Of a DNA stretch of 64,000 nucleotides, positions 1 through 13,606 are shown piece by piece. The stretch is from Macquaria australasica (Eukaryota > Chordata > Actinopteri > Centrarchiformes > Percichthyidae). Under the pieces are notes generated by a model. It was not told the origin of the DNA. It searched no databases and worked only from the letters and a program-made list of their open reading frames with translations. The translations under genes were made by a program, and so were the position numbers. Within the stretch, counting starts at the first letter, position 1. Every line of letters begins with the position of its first letter. The stretch lies in NCBI GenBank assembly GCA_005408345.1, contig SEMN01000125.1, positions 1 through 64,000 on the forward strand, written 5' to 3'.

Positions 1-2085
1 TAAAAAGCCCACTCTTGATCCAGGGTTTTTGTCAAATTATAGACCTATATCTAACCCTCCTTTTCCTCTAAGATCCTTGAGAAAGCAGTCGCCAATCAGT
101 TGTGTGACTTTCTACACAACAATAAGCTGTTTGAGGATTTTCAGTAAGGATTTAGAGTGCATCATAGCACAGAGACAGCACTGGTGAAAGTTACAAATTA
201 CCTTCTAATTCGTATCTCCAGACAAAGGACTTGTCTCTGGTACTTTGTCTCTACTTTCAGATCTTAGTGCTGCATTCAGAATACCATTGACCATCAAATT
301 CTATTACAGACTAGAACATTTTATTGGCATTAAAGGTACTGCACTAAGCTGGTTTAAATCCTATTTATCAGATCGATATCAGTTTGTACACGTTAATGAT
401 GAATCCTCTATGCACGCCAAAGTTAGTCACGGAGTTCCACAAGGTTCTGTGCTTTGACCAATTCTATTTACCTTGTATATGCTTCCTTTAGGCAATATTA
501 TTAGGAAGCACTCCATAAATTTTCATTATTATGCAGATGATACCCAATTGTATTTATCGATCAAGCCAGATGAAACCAATCAATTAGCTAAACTTCAGGC
601 ATGCCTTAAGGACATAAAGGCCTGGATGACCTGCAATTTTCTGATGTTAAACTCAGACAAAACCGAAGTTATTGTACTTGGCCCCGAACACCTTCGAAAC
701 ACATTATCTAGGGATATAGTTTCTCTAGATGGCATTGCCCTGGCCTCCAGCGAAACCGTAAGGAATCTTGGAGTTATCTTTGATCAGGATATGTCCTTTA
801 ACTCCCACATAAAACAAACTTCAAGAACTGCCTTTTTCATTTACGTAACATTGCAAAAATCAGGCACATCCTATCTCAAAAAGATGCAGAAAAACTAGTC
901 CATGCATTTGTTACGTCTAGGCTGGACTATTGCAACTCTCTATTATCAGGCTGCCCCAATAAATCCCTTAAGACTCTCCAGCTGATTCAGAATGCTGCGG
1001 CACGTTTACTGACAAGAACCAGAAAAAGAGAACATATTTCTCCAATATTAGCTTCTCTACACTGGCTCCCTGTAAAATCCAGAATAGAATTTAAAATCCT
1101 TCTCCTCACCTTCAAAGCCCTAAAATGGTCAGGCACCATCATATCTTAAAGAGCTCATAGTACCCTATTACCCCACTAGAGCACTGCGCTCCCAGAATGC
1201 AGGGTTCCTTGTGGTTCCTAGAGTCTCTAAAAGTAGAATGGGAGCCAGAGCCTTCAGCTATCAAGCTCCTCTCCTGTGGAACCAGATCCCAGTTTGTGTA
1301 CGGGAGGCGGACAACCTCCTCACATTTAAGAGTAGGCTTAAGACTTTCCTCTTTGATAAAGCTTATAGTAGGGCTGACTCAGGTGACCCCTGAGCCCCCC
1401 CTTAGTTATGCTGCTATAGGCCTAGACTGCCGGGGGACTTCCTATGATGCACTGAGCTCTTTCTCCTCCTCTTCCTCTCCATCTGTACGCCCTCATATCC
1501 CATCAATGCTTGTTATTAATTCAACTTCTTCCCGTAGTTGTGTGCTTTCTCTCCTCTCTCTCTCTCTCCCTCCCCTTCTGTTGCTTTCTGCAGGTATTTC
1601 TGCCTCTGGAGCTGTGGAGGTCTGGGTCTGTGGTTGCTGCCGCCTGCTGCCCCCGTGCTCCTGCTCTGCACCCGCTGATGCTATTGCTGTTGTTGCTGTT
1701 ATTAGTATTGCTATTATAATGTTGCTCTTAGTGTTGTTTCTGTTGGTGTTAACATCAATGCCATTACCATATCTATGCTGTATTGAGCTGCTGTATGTTC
1801 TCTTTCCTCCTGCTCTCTCTCTCCCGCTCCCCCCTTCCCCCTTCAACCCAACCGGTCGAGGCAGATGACCGCCCACCTTGAGCCTGGTTCTGCTCGAGGT
1901 TTCTACCTGTTAAAAGGGAGTTTTTCCTTGCCACTGTCGCATAGTGCTTGCTCATGGTGGGAACTGTTGGGTCTCTGTAAATATAAAGAGTCGGTCTAGA
2001 CCTGCTCTATTCGAAAAAGTGCCCTGAGATAACTTTGTTATGATATGGCGCTATATAAATAAAACTGAATTGAATTGAATTGAAT
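1..2085 (+). mobile_element. Decayed 5'-truncated LINE of the L2/CR1 group, reverse transcriptase C-terminal part and 3' UTR
   Basis: Conceptual translation on the plus strand, broken by frameshifts and stops (for example the stop at about 456-458), gives successive non-LTR reverse transcriptase motifs: NYRPIS near 36-55, DLSAAF near 260, HGVPQGSVL near 428-457, YADDTQLYLS with the catalytic YADD at 530-541, then RLDYCNSLLSG near 920-950, HWLPV near 1060-1075 and a terminal SRLKTFLFDKAYS ending at 1393. A long 3' UTR follows, and the element ends in GGCGCTATATAAATAAAA plus a (TTGAA)n tail at about 2065-2085, typical of fish L2-like LINEs. The aspartate of the DLSAAFD motif is lost and the following codons are scrambled. 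The element is inactive and its 5' end lies outside the window. Confidence 0.88.
530..541 (+). other. YADD catalytic box of the LINE reverse transcriptase
   Basis: TAT GCA GAT GAT in frame with HYYADDTQLYLS. This is motif C of the palm domain, where the two aspartates bind metal in active enzymes. The motif survives although the gene around it is broken. Confidence 0.85.
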
Positions 2086-5000
2086 GATTGTGATGAAAGA
2101 CTTGCATGACGCTTAGGACCATGACAATAATCATTACTGTCTTCCTGGAAATTGTCTGCAGGAATGTGGATTTTTTCCCCTTTTAAATGCAGTGATGTCC
2201 TCATTGTCTGACTGTCACATTAACTCTCTCCAGGGAGACGTGGTATGTCGTAAACATCAACCCCTGCAGGGCCAATGACATCGCCTGTCCAACCCCTCTC
2301 CCTTGGACTTCAGTCAAATCCTCTTGTCTTAATTATCACTTTGCTGAAGCCATTTCGCAGTGGAGATGAACACCCCCTGCAGACAGTAAACAAACAAGTG
2401 GGCTACTTCATGAAGCATCATTGCAAAAGTTGACTGCTCCACAAAATTGGTCGCTGCCAACAGTAAACAGCAATTACTTTGCCCATGGCTTTTTATCTCT
2501 TTCATACATATAATTCAAAAGCTCGTTCTCCACAAAAGCTTCATTTGTATTAATATGTCTGTAAATATGAGTCTCAATGGCCCTTCTGAGTAGTTTATTA
2601 TCAATTTGATGTAATTTTAGAAACATCACGCCTGAGTAGTGTCAGAGAGGTTTAGAGACGTTAGAGAAGTTGGATAAACAGATCCGGAAAAGTGAGAAAA
2701 ACCATCTATGGTAGACAAAGCTAACTGTCCAGGAGACGTAAACACTTCCTCTGCCGGCCTGTACAGAACACAAAGGAGGAATTTAAATATTGGACTGACA
2801 ATGCCAAACCCCCTTGACAGTAGAACAATATGAACCAGCTGCTTGCTGCTGAACAATAAGTTTAAAACATAACCCTTTCCTGTTGCCAGAAAATCTCCTT
2901 AGACAGTCCTCTGAAACCTGCTTGTCACAATGAGAGAGAAGAAGAATTAAAACTGGAATGCGGTCGCCCACTCTGATAACGTGACAAGTAAACAGATTAA
3001 TCTCAAGGAACTTTCTGGCAGAGAAGCCCTTTCGTACAGTGAGAAGATTGGTTTCACATTTACCTCTGTGTGTGTGTCACAGAGCATATTGTGTTGCTTT
3101 GGAAATGTGTCGTTGCTTAAAGCTCTTAACAGCGTGATGAAGTTACCTCATAACACTGTGGGGAAATGGACATACAGAGGTGAAAATGCTACTTGAAGTG
3201 TTGTCAAATATCTGCATTCCTTTAAATCTATAACACTGTGCATTGCGCAAATGTGGTCATTGTATAAACATTTTTGCTTCGTCACTAAAACAGAATTAAA
3301 TAAGACTCAACAATTGCTTATATTGCACATAATGGCAGAAATGTCAAAGAGGCCACATCGACAGAAATGTGGCAACCTATTATAGAAAAACAGTACAGAA
3401 TATCATAAGACTAAACTTTTGGGGGGCTCATTGAAAACTGTATCCTACCAAATTTTGTGAAATATCTAAGAGGAGTGGTAGAAAAATTATTAGAAATTCA
3501 AATTAATAGTTTAGGTTTAAGTGGGCAGGACATATACTGATATTCATCCAATGAAAACCATTTTATATATTTTCACCTCATGGTGCTTTTAAAATGGCCA
3601 CATGGTGGTGCTGTTGGATCCAGATCCACATCAAAAACAAATCGTGTGCTTGTGCATGATGCAACAAATTTGGTGCCCTGTAGAGTTTTCTTACAACAAA
3701 GTTATATTTACATTGTTACACACTGAAACACAAAGTCTGAAACTTTTTTAGGTAGTCTGGAGCCAGCATTGTTACACCCATATTTGCTAACTAGCAGTCT
3801 TTTTTCCTGCCTTTTGCTGGCGCATTGCTACTTTTCTTGGTGTGTTATCCCCACCAACCGTCAGTCAGTGGTCATTGTGTAAAATAGCTCAGGAGGAATG
3901 TATATCACTACATCTACGTACCCGTATATGTGAACGTGTGTCCTTTGTGTGCATGCTATACCCACACTTAAAAACATTACTCCACAGCACTACTAGTGGC
4001 CAAAAACTTACCTTGATCCGTTTAAGATATCCTGCTAACAGACAAAGACAAATGAGACTGAAAGCAATTTCTTTGCTTAACCAAAACTTTTACTTACCTA
4101 TATTTAACCATTTGTTAACATTCATTTGATAGCAGGATGTCCAATTTCTGCTGTTCTCACACAGTTCATAACAGAAGAAGCTGATCTCTTACCAGTGATC
4201 TAGCAAACCAGATAGTGTTGCTTTTCTAAAATGTCTTGAGACGTTTGATATCGGAAAATAAGGAGGAGCGCCACATGCTTTCCAATTCAACCGTCTCTAA
4301 TGTTGGCACTCTGCTTGTGAAATCAAATTACTAATGAGACTGTCCACCACGTGTGTTTTCACCTCTCACATTGTCTTTGCTCTGCTTTCTTTGGCTGGAG
4401 TGCAGCCTGATGCTGCTGCACTTTGGGATATGATGTCAGGACGGACGTAGGGAGCACCTGTTGATTTACGCACAAAGGCAGGGAGCGAGCCGATAGGTTC
4501 ATGACCCCTACCAGCCCTTATGTGACGGCATCTGAATGCTAAGACCGTCCTGCTGCCCCTCACGTACATGCAACCGCTGTGGCAGTGTGAAGCACCTCTC
4601 GGCAGTGTTTGGCAATATTAAAGTGCGGCAACGTCAGTCCTCCTTCAGTCCGTTTCACACACAAACACTGCAGACAGACTCCCTCAGTAATCAGAGGAAG
4701 CTGGTAGCAGAGGTGCTTTGATTCCAACAGGAAACACCCTCCATTGTTCTTCACTGGTAGCTAACCCACACCCACAGGACTGGCCTTGCATTAATGACAT
4801 TTTAACACCATCCTTCATTGCTGTGACAGGCTTCTGTGCTTTAATATAGCCCTCGTTTTCCCATTTTACATTCCATCTCCATTTTAGGAATTTAGCTGAC
4901 GCTAAACAAACCAGCTTTGTAGAGATGCCACATGTAAGTTTTATGTCTTAGCCGAATTTAAATCAACATTCATGCCCTGTGGTGGGATAATTTGAGAGAT

Positions 5001-8000
5001 TTTTAGTTGTGTCTCACTGTCCACAAGACCTTTGTTTTAACTGAAAAGGAATGACACTTAAGAATTAAAATGTTTTTTAAATAGGCTGTAACCTTCTTGT
5101 TAGTCTTTTTCTTGTTAAATTATGCACTGTAGTGTCCATGTTGTGTTGACGGCAGAAGATGGCACAGCAAAATCCATTCCCCACAAAATGGTGGTGCTAA
5201 AAGCTTGGTGACAGTGACCTGGGGGCTAGTTGGCGAGCTACTATAGCCAGCAAGCCAACTACAACAGCCTGCCAACAGCTAGCAAGATGGCGGCGACTTT
5301 TATGACCCCTGTAGCAACTTGTTTTTGAATCCCCACATAGCACCTAACAACAAATATAAATAGTGATGATAGCAGCTTGAAAAATAATAGCTAATGATAA
5401 AGCTAGCTAGAGTCAGTTAAGTTTAGCTTGACCGCATTTCTTTTACTTTCATTTTTTTTTAAAATTTGTATACATGTAAATAACAATGTCGATGACCTAG
5501 CAAAATCTAGTAAAGTAAATCCAATTATTGCAAAGATCTACTTAAGATCAGGCCACTGGATTTCAGTACACAATTTCGGGATATGTATTGTTTTGTGCAT
5601 TTTATGTCATTTGATTGAAAATGAGCCATTAATTTTAGCTTTACAGCCCATTTTGTGAAAATGTTTGTGTTCAAATGTATTTCATATTACGCATTTCCGT
5701 TATGAAAAGAAACCCTAAGTCTTCCCTTTGTGAATTAATTTACATAAATTAAGTGGCTCCCTTGTGCAAAAACTGCACAATCTTTCACAGAATTTAATAT
5801 ACTGAAGACAAATATAGTGTTTTGATCACAGTATGTTTCCATTTGCAATCCACACTTATCTTTAGTAGTTAGTAATCTACATCCTCAACAGGTCTGGCCA
5901 ATCAGCAGCTTGATTCATCACATGAAAATTGCAGGAGTGCCCACGCTATGCATCAATTTCCACACTACAAAATCACATTCACATCACACTGTTGAATACC
6001 TCTACAGAACATATACTGTGGGTGCGTATGCTTCATGGAAATCCAGTTTGTATAAAATCTGGAGGCGATAGCAGATTTAAAGAAGCAGACGTGACGAAGA
6101 AGTAGCTGGTTAACCCTTTTAACATTCAGTTTTCTATTTTTTTTTTGTCCTGAAAATAATCATCTTACAGTATTATAAATATTCTGTGTCTTGCTCCAAC
6201 TCTTCATTGAGGACAGGGTATATTCAAAACCGAAAGACTCTTTGTGTGATTGCACCAATCCATCAAATGGAAATATTTTATGTGTTGATGGCATCATTTT
6301 ATACATTTCCCCAACTTCAGACATATTTGGTATCCTTGGAAACTTTGGGATCTCCACTAGAACTTAAAATACAGTTCTGTGGGTTTGATAAATGAGTTTA
6401 TGAGTGACCCACTGGCAGGTGAGTAACCATTTTTTTATTCGTCACTTGCACACCACTTGATGTGAAATATAAAAATGAGGTCCAAGGGGTTAAAACTCTG
6501 CAGAAGTGGGATAAATTTGGCCAAGGAACGTTGACCTCCCCCTCCCTAGCTTCTTAACTGCGGTGTACCCTTGATCTACACATTAAACCCCAATGCAGCT
6601 AGCTGTGATTGTATTGGGCAGTAAGAGAAGATTTTTAGGGAAAAAAACAACACTCCAAAGAGCATTTTAGTGTTGAGGTTGCAGTTGCCCCTTAGCTGCC
6701 TTGGTAGGAAAAAAATAGTGGGTACGCCACATAGTTCTAGACTCTTTCTTCAGTCCTTTGACTTCTATCAATACATTCAAACATGAACAGTGGGCGTGGG
6801 TCTCTTTTATACCTCTCATCAGTGAATGGCTAATCAGCCACACCTGGAGTTCCCATCATTGTTAAAAACATCCACACTAGGTTAATTGAAGCTGCAGGAG
6901 GAGCGAATCAGCAAGAAACAAAGGGTTGGAGCCAAGAGCAAAGAGTGAGAGAAATAAAAGTGGAGGCACAGAAAGAACAACATAGAACATTTTTTAGAAA
7001 GGTATTTTTAGATCAAATCGGTTCCTCAGTGGCTCTTCACACAGACTGTTACACCTTCATTCTACTTTCCCCACAGCTCAACCATTTGTCAATGTTACTT
7101 GGTTTTCAAACACACACAGTATGCGGTTAATGTCTGAATACCGTCACTTGTTGACAGATGTCTGTCTTTAAATAAATGCAGACATTTCTTGATAGAGATT
7201 AAAGATGTTTGTTTCTGGTGGATATGATCACTGCAGTATTATAAGATGGAAATAACCACAAAAAGACATGACAAAATATAATATATGTAGGACTGTAAGA
7301 TTTTATCATCATTATCTCCATTGTCTCTGGCAATACACTGTTGTATTTATGCCTTATGGGGCGACAAATCACTTTAAATCACTGGTTGGAACAAGTAGAA
7401 CACAGTCGTCAGCCGCAAATTTACATCCTCCTGCTATTTATTTATGATTGTTGAACATAAAACTAATAAAGCCAATTTTGAAACTGGTCCTATGTATCAA
7501 AAATAAATCATATTGTAAACCTGCAGAGAACAGGTGAGTACAAAGGAGATAAAAACCACAAGAAAAAGTTCACTAAAGGGCAGATAGTCCAATTATCTCA
7601 CAAGCTTGTATTTTAAGAACTGTAGTACAATTTGTCATGTTTATGGTGTATGCCACCAACGCTGACATAAAATCAGAAAGCTGGATTTGGTCCAATTTAA
7701 AGAAATTTCCAAAATTTCCAACACCTCTGGAATGCAGAGACGCTTTCTCAAATATTAACAAACTCCACAGAAACACATCCCGCACAAGCCTGAAGGCCCT
7801 GTCTGGTGCCAAAGCAGGTCGTGTGATAGTTTTGTCTAAAGAAGTCTCTGTTCCCTAATCTCAGCGAGACTGAAGAGTATCTGGTATCCGGTTCAAGGCC
7901 ACGGCGTCTATAGGGGTGAAATGGGAGTTCTTGTTTTGACACCATGGGACAGCTCGCTTTGTTCTTACTTATCTCTCCTTTCTGTAGCTAAACCCCTACA

Positions 8001-8212
8001 CACTGTTTCCCTGTGATGTCTGGGTGTAAGATAGTGGACCACAAAAACACACTCTGTTCATCTGAGAGGGCAGCAGAGCCTTCCTTTGGGTAGTGATTTG
8101 AAAAAATATGCTGCTCAGTGCTTGTACCTGTTGGTCACCTTTTAAGCTTTTTGACAGTTAATGATAAATGTGCTGCCACCAGTCCAGACAAAAAGACGAG
8201 ATCCAGTCCGAC
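2086..8212. other. Gene-free stretch, nothing identified
   Basis: AT-rich non-coding sequence. The longest open frame is 95 codons (3842-4129) with no recognisable domain or splice context. No RNA gene was seen. The region may contain old repeat fragments or enhancers of alx1, but I cannot name any. Confidence 0.6.
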
Positions 8213-8280
8213 AGGAGGAGGAGGAGGAGGAGGAGGAGGAGGAGGAGGAGGAGGAGGAGGAGATGATGATGATGATGATA
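8213..8280. repeat. Compound microsatellite (AGG)n then (GAT)n
   Basis: About 16 uninterrupted AGG units followed by six GAT units. It translates as a run of glycine then aspartate, which is an artefact of the repeat and not a gene. Confidence 0.97.
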
Positions 8281-10830
8281 TTGTTACTGTTTTGGATGTG
8301 CGTTACTGATCAAATTAAAAAGTATCATCATCACTAGTGTTTGTAGAAGTAAAAACTATAACACTGTAAGTGTGTGTTGCACCAACAGGTAGTAATTTAA
8401 ACTAAGATTAGCACAGTTTACCTAAACTTTGTTTAAAATGATCAAACCACATTTAAATGTGATCCCATCTGCTTTGCGCAATCTAAATTTTAAAACCTGG
8501 ATTAGCACTCTTTAAACTTAAGTTGAATATTAGTGTAAACCCCCTAAAATACAGTACAGGCCAGAAAAAAAATGACCTCCAGATCAAATGTGCCACTGAC
8601 AAAAGCCCATAAATAGAACCGTGATTGGTAACTTTCTTCAGCAGGTGAATTTCAATTAAAAAACAACAAAGAAACACATTTCCACCTGCTGTCTGTAGCT
8701 GCACTGCACTAGATGCTAGTTGGCATTCGCTTGTTATATGGTGTACAGGTCAAAATTTAGAAATCTTCTGTTTGAGCTGATGGACAGTTTTAATGTTGTT
8801 TTGGAAACATAAAAACAGACAATGTCACAGTTAGAAAGAGGAAGAGGCTCCAACTAGATTTTTGCTAACTCCCTTGTTTTAGCAGGTCAAATTTTTCTGT
8901 TCTGCAGCAGTATTGCTTTAAAAACTCGAAATCAGTAAAGGTTATTTGGTTGAGTACTTTGCTTATTTTTTTGTAGTGTAGTACTGTGCTTATTTGTTTC
9001 TATCCTCTTAAAAAATGCAGCCATTTTTAGGTTAAACTGTAAGTTAAACACCAGAGATCAGAGTAGCAACAGGGCTGCTTTTAATCTACGTTTACACAGA
9101 AAAGAAGAAACACACATATACTCTGAAACTAGGTTTAGAGTTGTATGAGAACAGAATTGTAAGAAACTACAAATTATCTTGGTTTAAAGTTAATCCTGGT
9201 TGGTGAGTGAAACCAGCTAAATGAGTAAACAAACAGCTCTCTAAATTGCAAACTTAAAAGATCTGTCAAAGGAAAATCAACACTCATTAGCCCCAGACAG
9301 ATTTACTGTATCATACTGAACTGAAACCTCATACATTTTTAAGGTTTGTTGTCAGAAGGAGCTGCTTTCAGGAGCATTTGCAGAAAGCTAGTAGCCTGCT
9401 TGATAATAACCAAATTCTACTTGATCCATAAGTATGCAATCCTTCCTCCCATTTCAAGGCCAGTATGACGCAGTTGATATATTGTTTCAATCCTGAAATT
9501 GTCAAAACCTTGCACGTATCCATTACACTTCATACCATCCACTTTATCTTATGAGCTTTCACCCCTCTGCCTGCTCCCCACCGTACAGTACCTGGGTGTA
9601 TTGTTTCCCGGAGAGCCCATGTGATTTGCTGTGCAGCGCTTAAGATTATATTTCAGCCCGAGGCTTTGGAGTGGCCATACGTCTTGGGAGAGCGAGAATT
9701 GGCTCCACAGGGGGGACGGCCAAACAAGTAACCATGGACCAGTTCTCCTTCTAATCCTATTGAATGGCAGTAAGGGGTGAGAAACTCTATCGCACATAAA
9801 AAGACAGAGGCCTCATTTTACACACTCTGCACCGAGATCCCAGCTGCACACAGCAGGTCCACAAGGGGAATTAATGTAGATTTCTGCAACAATGTTTGGC
9901 CAAAGCACCCTGAGATTTGCATGAGAGCCTTTAGACAGAAAGATGAAGAGAGAACGACTTTGCACCCAATTTCCCGTGGCTGCATTGAGCAAAGGATTAG
10001 TTCAACACCTACCTTCATAAGGCTTGATAATGCTCAGTCTAAAGATGTTTCCCACTTCATTACTACATACTAATTCGAGTGTGGTTTTGAGTACATTCTC
10101 TGGTTATGTGACACAATTAAGTGTAAATCTGCTTGATTTTTGAGTGTGCTGTCGATGCATACTTTTGTTCCTCTATGCAGTGCACACAGGATATGGAGAA
10201 AGGGCCCACAGTGGCAACAAATGAAAACTAACAGTGGAAGGTGGTGAGGCATCTCAAGGATCATCTTAAGGCAGACCGAAGTGGACTGTCTCAGCTCGAC
10301 TCAAGCCAGCTGATTACATCGCCTGCGACTCAGCTTGTCAAATCTCCAGTGGCTGGTTTTAGAACGTAAGGCACGTCGCCTGTTTCAACAGCAAATCAGC
10401 TCGTAGCGAAGACAGCTACATGGGGGTCATCTCGACCCGCTCCGTTTTTTTATGTTTTCGCCGTTTCATCAATACTAAAAATGCAACTGTAGCAAGAAAC
10501 TCACTATCAATATCCTCTTTCATATTTTAAGACGCTACAATTTATATCCAGCTACAAAAAAAGCCTGAAAAGCCGGCAGATAGAACAGAAGTATAAAGAG
10601 TCGTTGTTATGGAAACCATACACCGTCTCGTCTAGCCGCGTTGGTGTGAACTGGCAGGTTTCAGAATGTTGTAGACCGTGAATCTTTGGTCTGAACTGGG
10701 CTTTAGAATAAAAGTATTTCATCTTTGGAGAAACATTGTGCTTCTCATTAAGCACCGTTTTGGTGAATTTCAGTTCAAAAGGCATCTAGACATCTTAAGT
10801 CAAAACTGGGCCACATTTGGTAAACATTGT
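8281..10830. other. Gene-free stretch
   Basis: Non-coding. The part near 10,250-10,560 is more GC-balanced with several CpG and resembles a teleost interspersed repeat, but I see no second copy in the window. Nothing else is identified. Confidence 0.55.
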
Positions 10831-10935
10831 GTCTTTCTAGTTAGTCAATTGTGCATTATAAGCTTTAAAATGCCTCTTTAAGTGGAGTTTTCAACTGCAG
10901 TGACTCTGTGAAAGCTCCACACAGTGTGCAAGAAG
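10831..10935 (+). repeat. Short local repeat, copy 1 of 2
   Basis: Shares TTTCTAGTTAGTCAATTGTG and CAACTGCAGTGACTCTGTG with the segment at 11461-11565 at similar spacing, with small differences and a short indel. It is either a diverged tandem duplication or two insertions of one short element. Confidence 0.65.
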
Positions 10936-11460
10936 CCGTTTTCTTTAACTGCAGTTTTTAAGTGCAGGAGTGAACTTTCAGTCTCAACCTATAAGCCAAA
11001 ATGGATGAGAAGTTCTTAAGCACTCAGAAGAAGAAAAAAAATGCAAATTTGAAAATCTCTACAATTCCATGACAACTGGGCAAACTCCATCTGCTGATGA
11101 AGATCATGCGGCATTATCCAAAGCTTCAGAAACAGCTGCTAAATGGACCTTGTGGCAAGATTGTTTATGTCAAGATTAGTATGGTATTAGTACACGTGAT
11201 TGGGACAGGAAAATAGTCCTAAGTGTATTGTTGCTGTACCTCTACATAAATCTCCCCAAAGCTGTTTCCTGTACCCTTTACTGTTCTTGTTAAACAGTAG
11301 TTTTGAGTGTGGACAGCCTTAAATGTCTTTATTTTCTAGACTTTTCATTTGGGATTTCATCAGGAATGAATATCACACTATGGCTGAGCATCTCTAACTC
11401 CACTGAAAGGCACTGAGAACTATCTTTCTCCTATATATCTGTTCACGCTCAGAGAGCAGC

Positions 11461-11565
11461 GCATCTTTCTAATTAGTCGACTGTGCAATAAAAAAAGTTC
11501 TCGACTGCAGTGACTCTCTGTTTGTGCTACTCGGGGATATGAAAGCTTGATGCAGTGTGTCTTCA
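11461..11565 (+). repeat. Short local repeat, copy 2 of 2
   Basis: Matches 10831-10935 through TTTCTAATTAGTCGACTGTG and CGACTGCAGTGACTCTCTG in the same orientation, about 630 bp apart. Confidence 0.65.
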
Positions 11566-13194
11566 TAACGCACGACTGGCACGCTAAAACGGTATCCAGG
11601 AGCTTATTACTTCCACCTTATTAGCAACCTGAGAAAGCGCACGCAGTTCTTGTAGGAGAAAATTGATACTAAGTGGTGGGATTAACTCGGTGTTATGGTG
11701 ACAAATTAGTTTTGCCTTTGTCTTTATTCGACTCCATCCTCTGCGAACGATAAAGTCTGAGAAGCAGAAAATATGTCAGAGCTGCGTGAGTGTGTGAATT
11801 GGGCATTGCCTGTGAAGCACATGGAACACAGTGTGCTTTACCATATGAACATGTGTTGTGTATCAGCTGGGAATCGGCCCAGATCACACAACTGGTGTAC
11901 AGGTCCAGACATATTCAAGGATTCTGATTTGCCTTTGGGGAGTTGAACGAGTCGTTTATCACTGGTGCCAGCCAAGAGAGGCATTTCTTCACTCCACTCT
12001 TCCTCACAGCGGCTTTCGGGTCTCTAAAGGTTTATCTCACTCGTGACTGACATGTGGTTTGTCAACGTTTGCCAGATACCAAATGTTCGATCACACCAAA
12101 AGGTTTCCAGAGACCCTATAAATCACTGATTCACATTCAGTCTGCTTGCAAACAAGTGCCAAAAACTGCTCAAACCTGAAATCAGACTGCCTGTGTTTGC
12201 ATCATTGTGGAAATAATCAATGTATTATTATACACATATTTGCAGTCAGTGGGTGTTGGTTTCATACGCTGAAAGCCTGTAATTTGTTGCTGAGCACGGC
12301 TGCGACTCAAAGAGCAACACTGTGAGCACTCAGCAAAAACGGCACTGTAATACACAGCGTATGTTTTCATGCCCTTTACATTGTCCTGAGCTGTTAGCCA
12401 AACTGCCTGCTTTTGTTTTCTGAACAAAGGCTCAAGGTCGGACCATGAAAAACGGCTCGATGGACAACGCTTTCTTCCCTCTGGACAAAATTACAGTCAT
12501 TTTTCTTCTGTTTTGGTTCTGAGCTCAACATTTTTCAGAGCACTGGGAAGCAATCTGGGCATGTAAATATGAGAAGGCTGTGCCCTTTTGGACAGTAAAC
12601 TCTGTGCAAGTCAAGTCAAGTTTTGCTGAAATGTGACTGACTACCAACAACAACCTCCACGTTAAATCTAATCAAAAGACTGCGTCACCTGTGAGCAATA
12701 AACCTGATGCACGCAGAGCAAACAATTAATGCAGCTGTTTTGTTTAAGCTTCAGTGCCAGCTTCAGGTGCGCATGACTGCACATTTCTTTCAGAGGTAAC
12801 TTGAAGTTGTCCGAGCATTAAATCACTTGAGTCCTAACCTGCGTACTTCTATTGTGCATTTTAGGAACACAGTTGGGTGAATTTAGAAGTTAAAGATACT
12901 TCTCTGGTGTTGCGAGTTCTTCATCTGGGTCTGTCAAATCATTGTTAATCATACAAAACCACTTTTGACTGAGTTTAATAGAGCTGTAGATCACTGATGT
13001 AGATGTCACATTTTACATTTACAGCAGCACTGGCTGTTGTTACACTTCTCGTTTTAGTGAGAACATTATTCTCAATTTACAGCTGGATACATGAGATGTC
13101 TAGCTACTGCGACTGCTGCAAAGTCTTTACGGTTTTATAGAAGTGTTTAGACCTGCTTTGAGATCTAATCCAGCTGTGTGTTGGATCTATTTCT
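11566..13194. other. Gene-free stretch
   Basis: No gene, RNA or repeat family recognised. Confidence 0.55.
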
Positions 13195-13606
13195 CTTAAA
13201 AGGAAACTCCGGTATTTTAAAGATCCTTTTTGTTTGACCAAAAACAAAAAGATTTGATCAAGGAAAAGTCTCGCTCTGAGGTTGAGTTGTTGCAGGAAGA
13301 CGAAAGGATCTTACTCTTTAATTAAAAGGTCTGTATCTGTAGGGATCCTTTCCATAATGTTGTCAGACACTTAAAATAACAGTCTGAGCCTGTCAGTGGC
13401 AAAAACAAGCACTTTTAGTAGACGTACTTTTCACGGGCGCAATTGTCCGCAAGGATTACATTGCAGCCATTGTAGCCCGTTCGCGGATACCAGGGGAGGG
13501 GATCTACTGGACCAATTCCAAAACTTTTGGTAAGTGTTAGTCATTTCGACACCAAAATTTGTAACAATAGGGCCCAGGTTTAAAAATACTACAGTTTCCC
13601 TTTAAG
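13195..13606 (+). mobile_element. Non-autonomous DNA element (MITE-like), family A copy 1
   Basis: About 412 bp with terminal inverted repeats: left end CTTAAAAGGAAACTCCGGTA, right end ACTACAGTTTCCCTTTAAG, which reads CTTAAAGGGAAACTGTAGT on the other strand. TTAA sits at both ends and may be part of the repeat or a target duplication. The interior has no open frame. A second copy with the same right half is at 60910-61319. Superfamily not assigned. Confidence 0.8.

Noticed and set aside
1197..1868. 223-codon open frame, leucine/serine-rich
   Set aside because: It overlaps the LINE 3' coding end and 3' UTR in another frame; the composition reflects CT-rich low-complexity DNA.
8118..8309. Gly/Asp-repeat frame
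   Set aside because: Product of the (AGG)n(GAT)n microsatellite.
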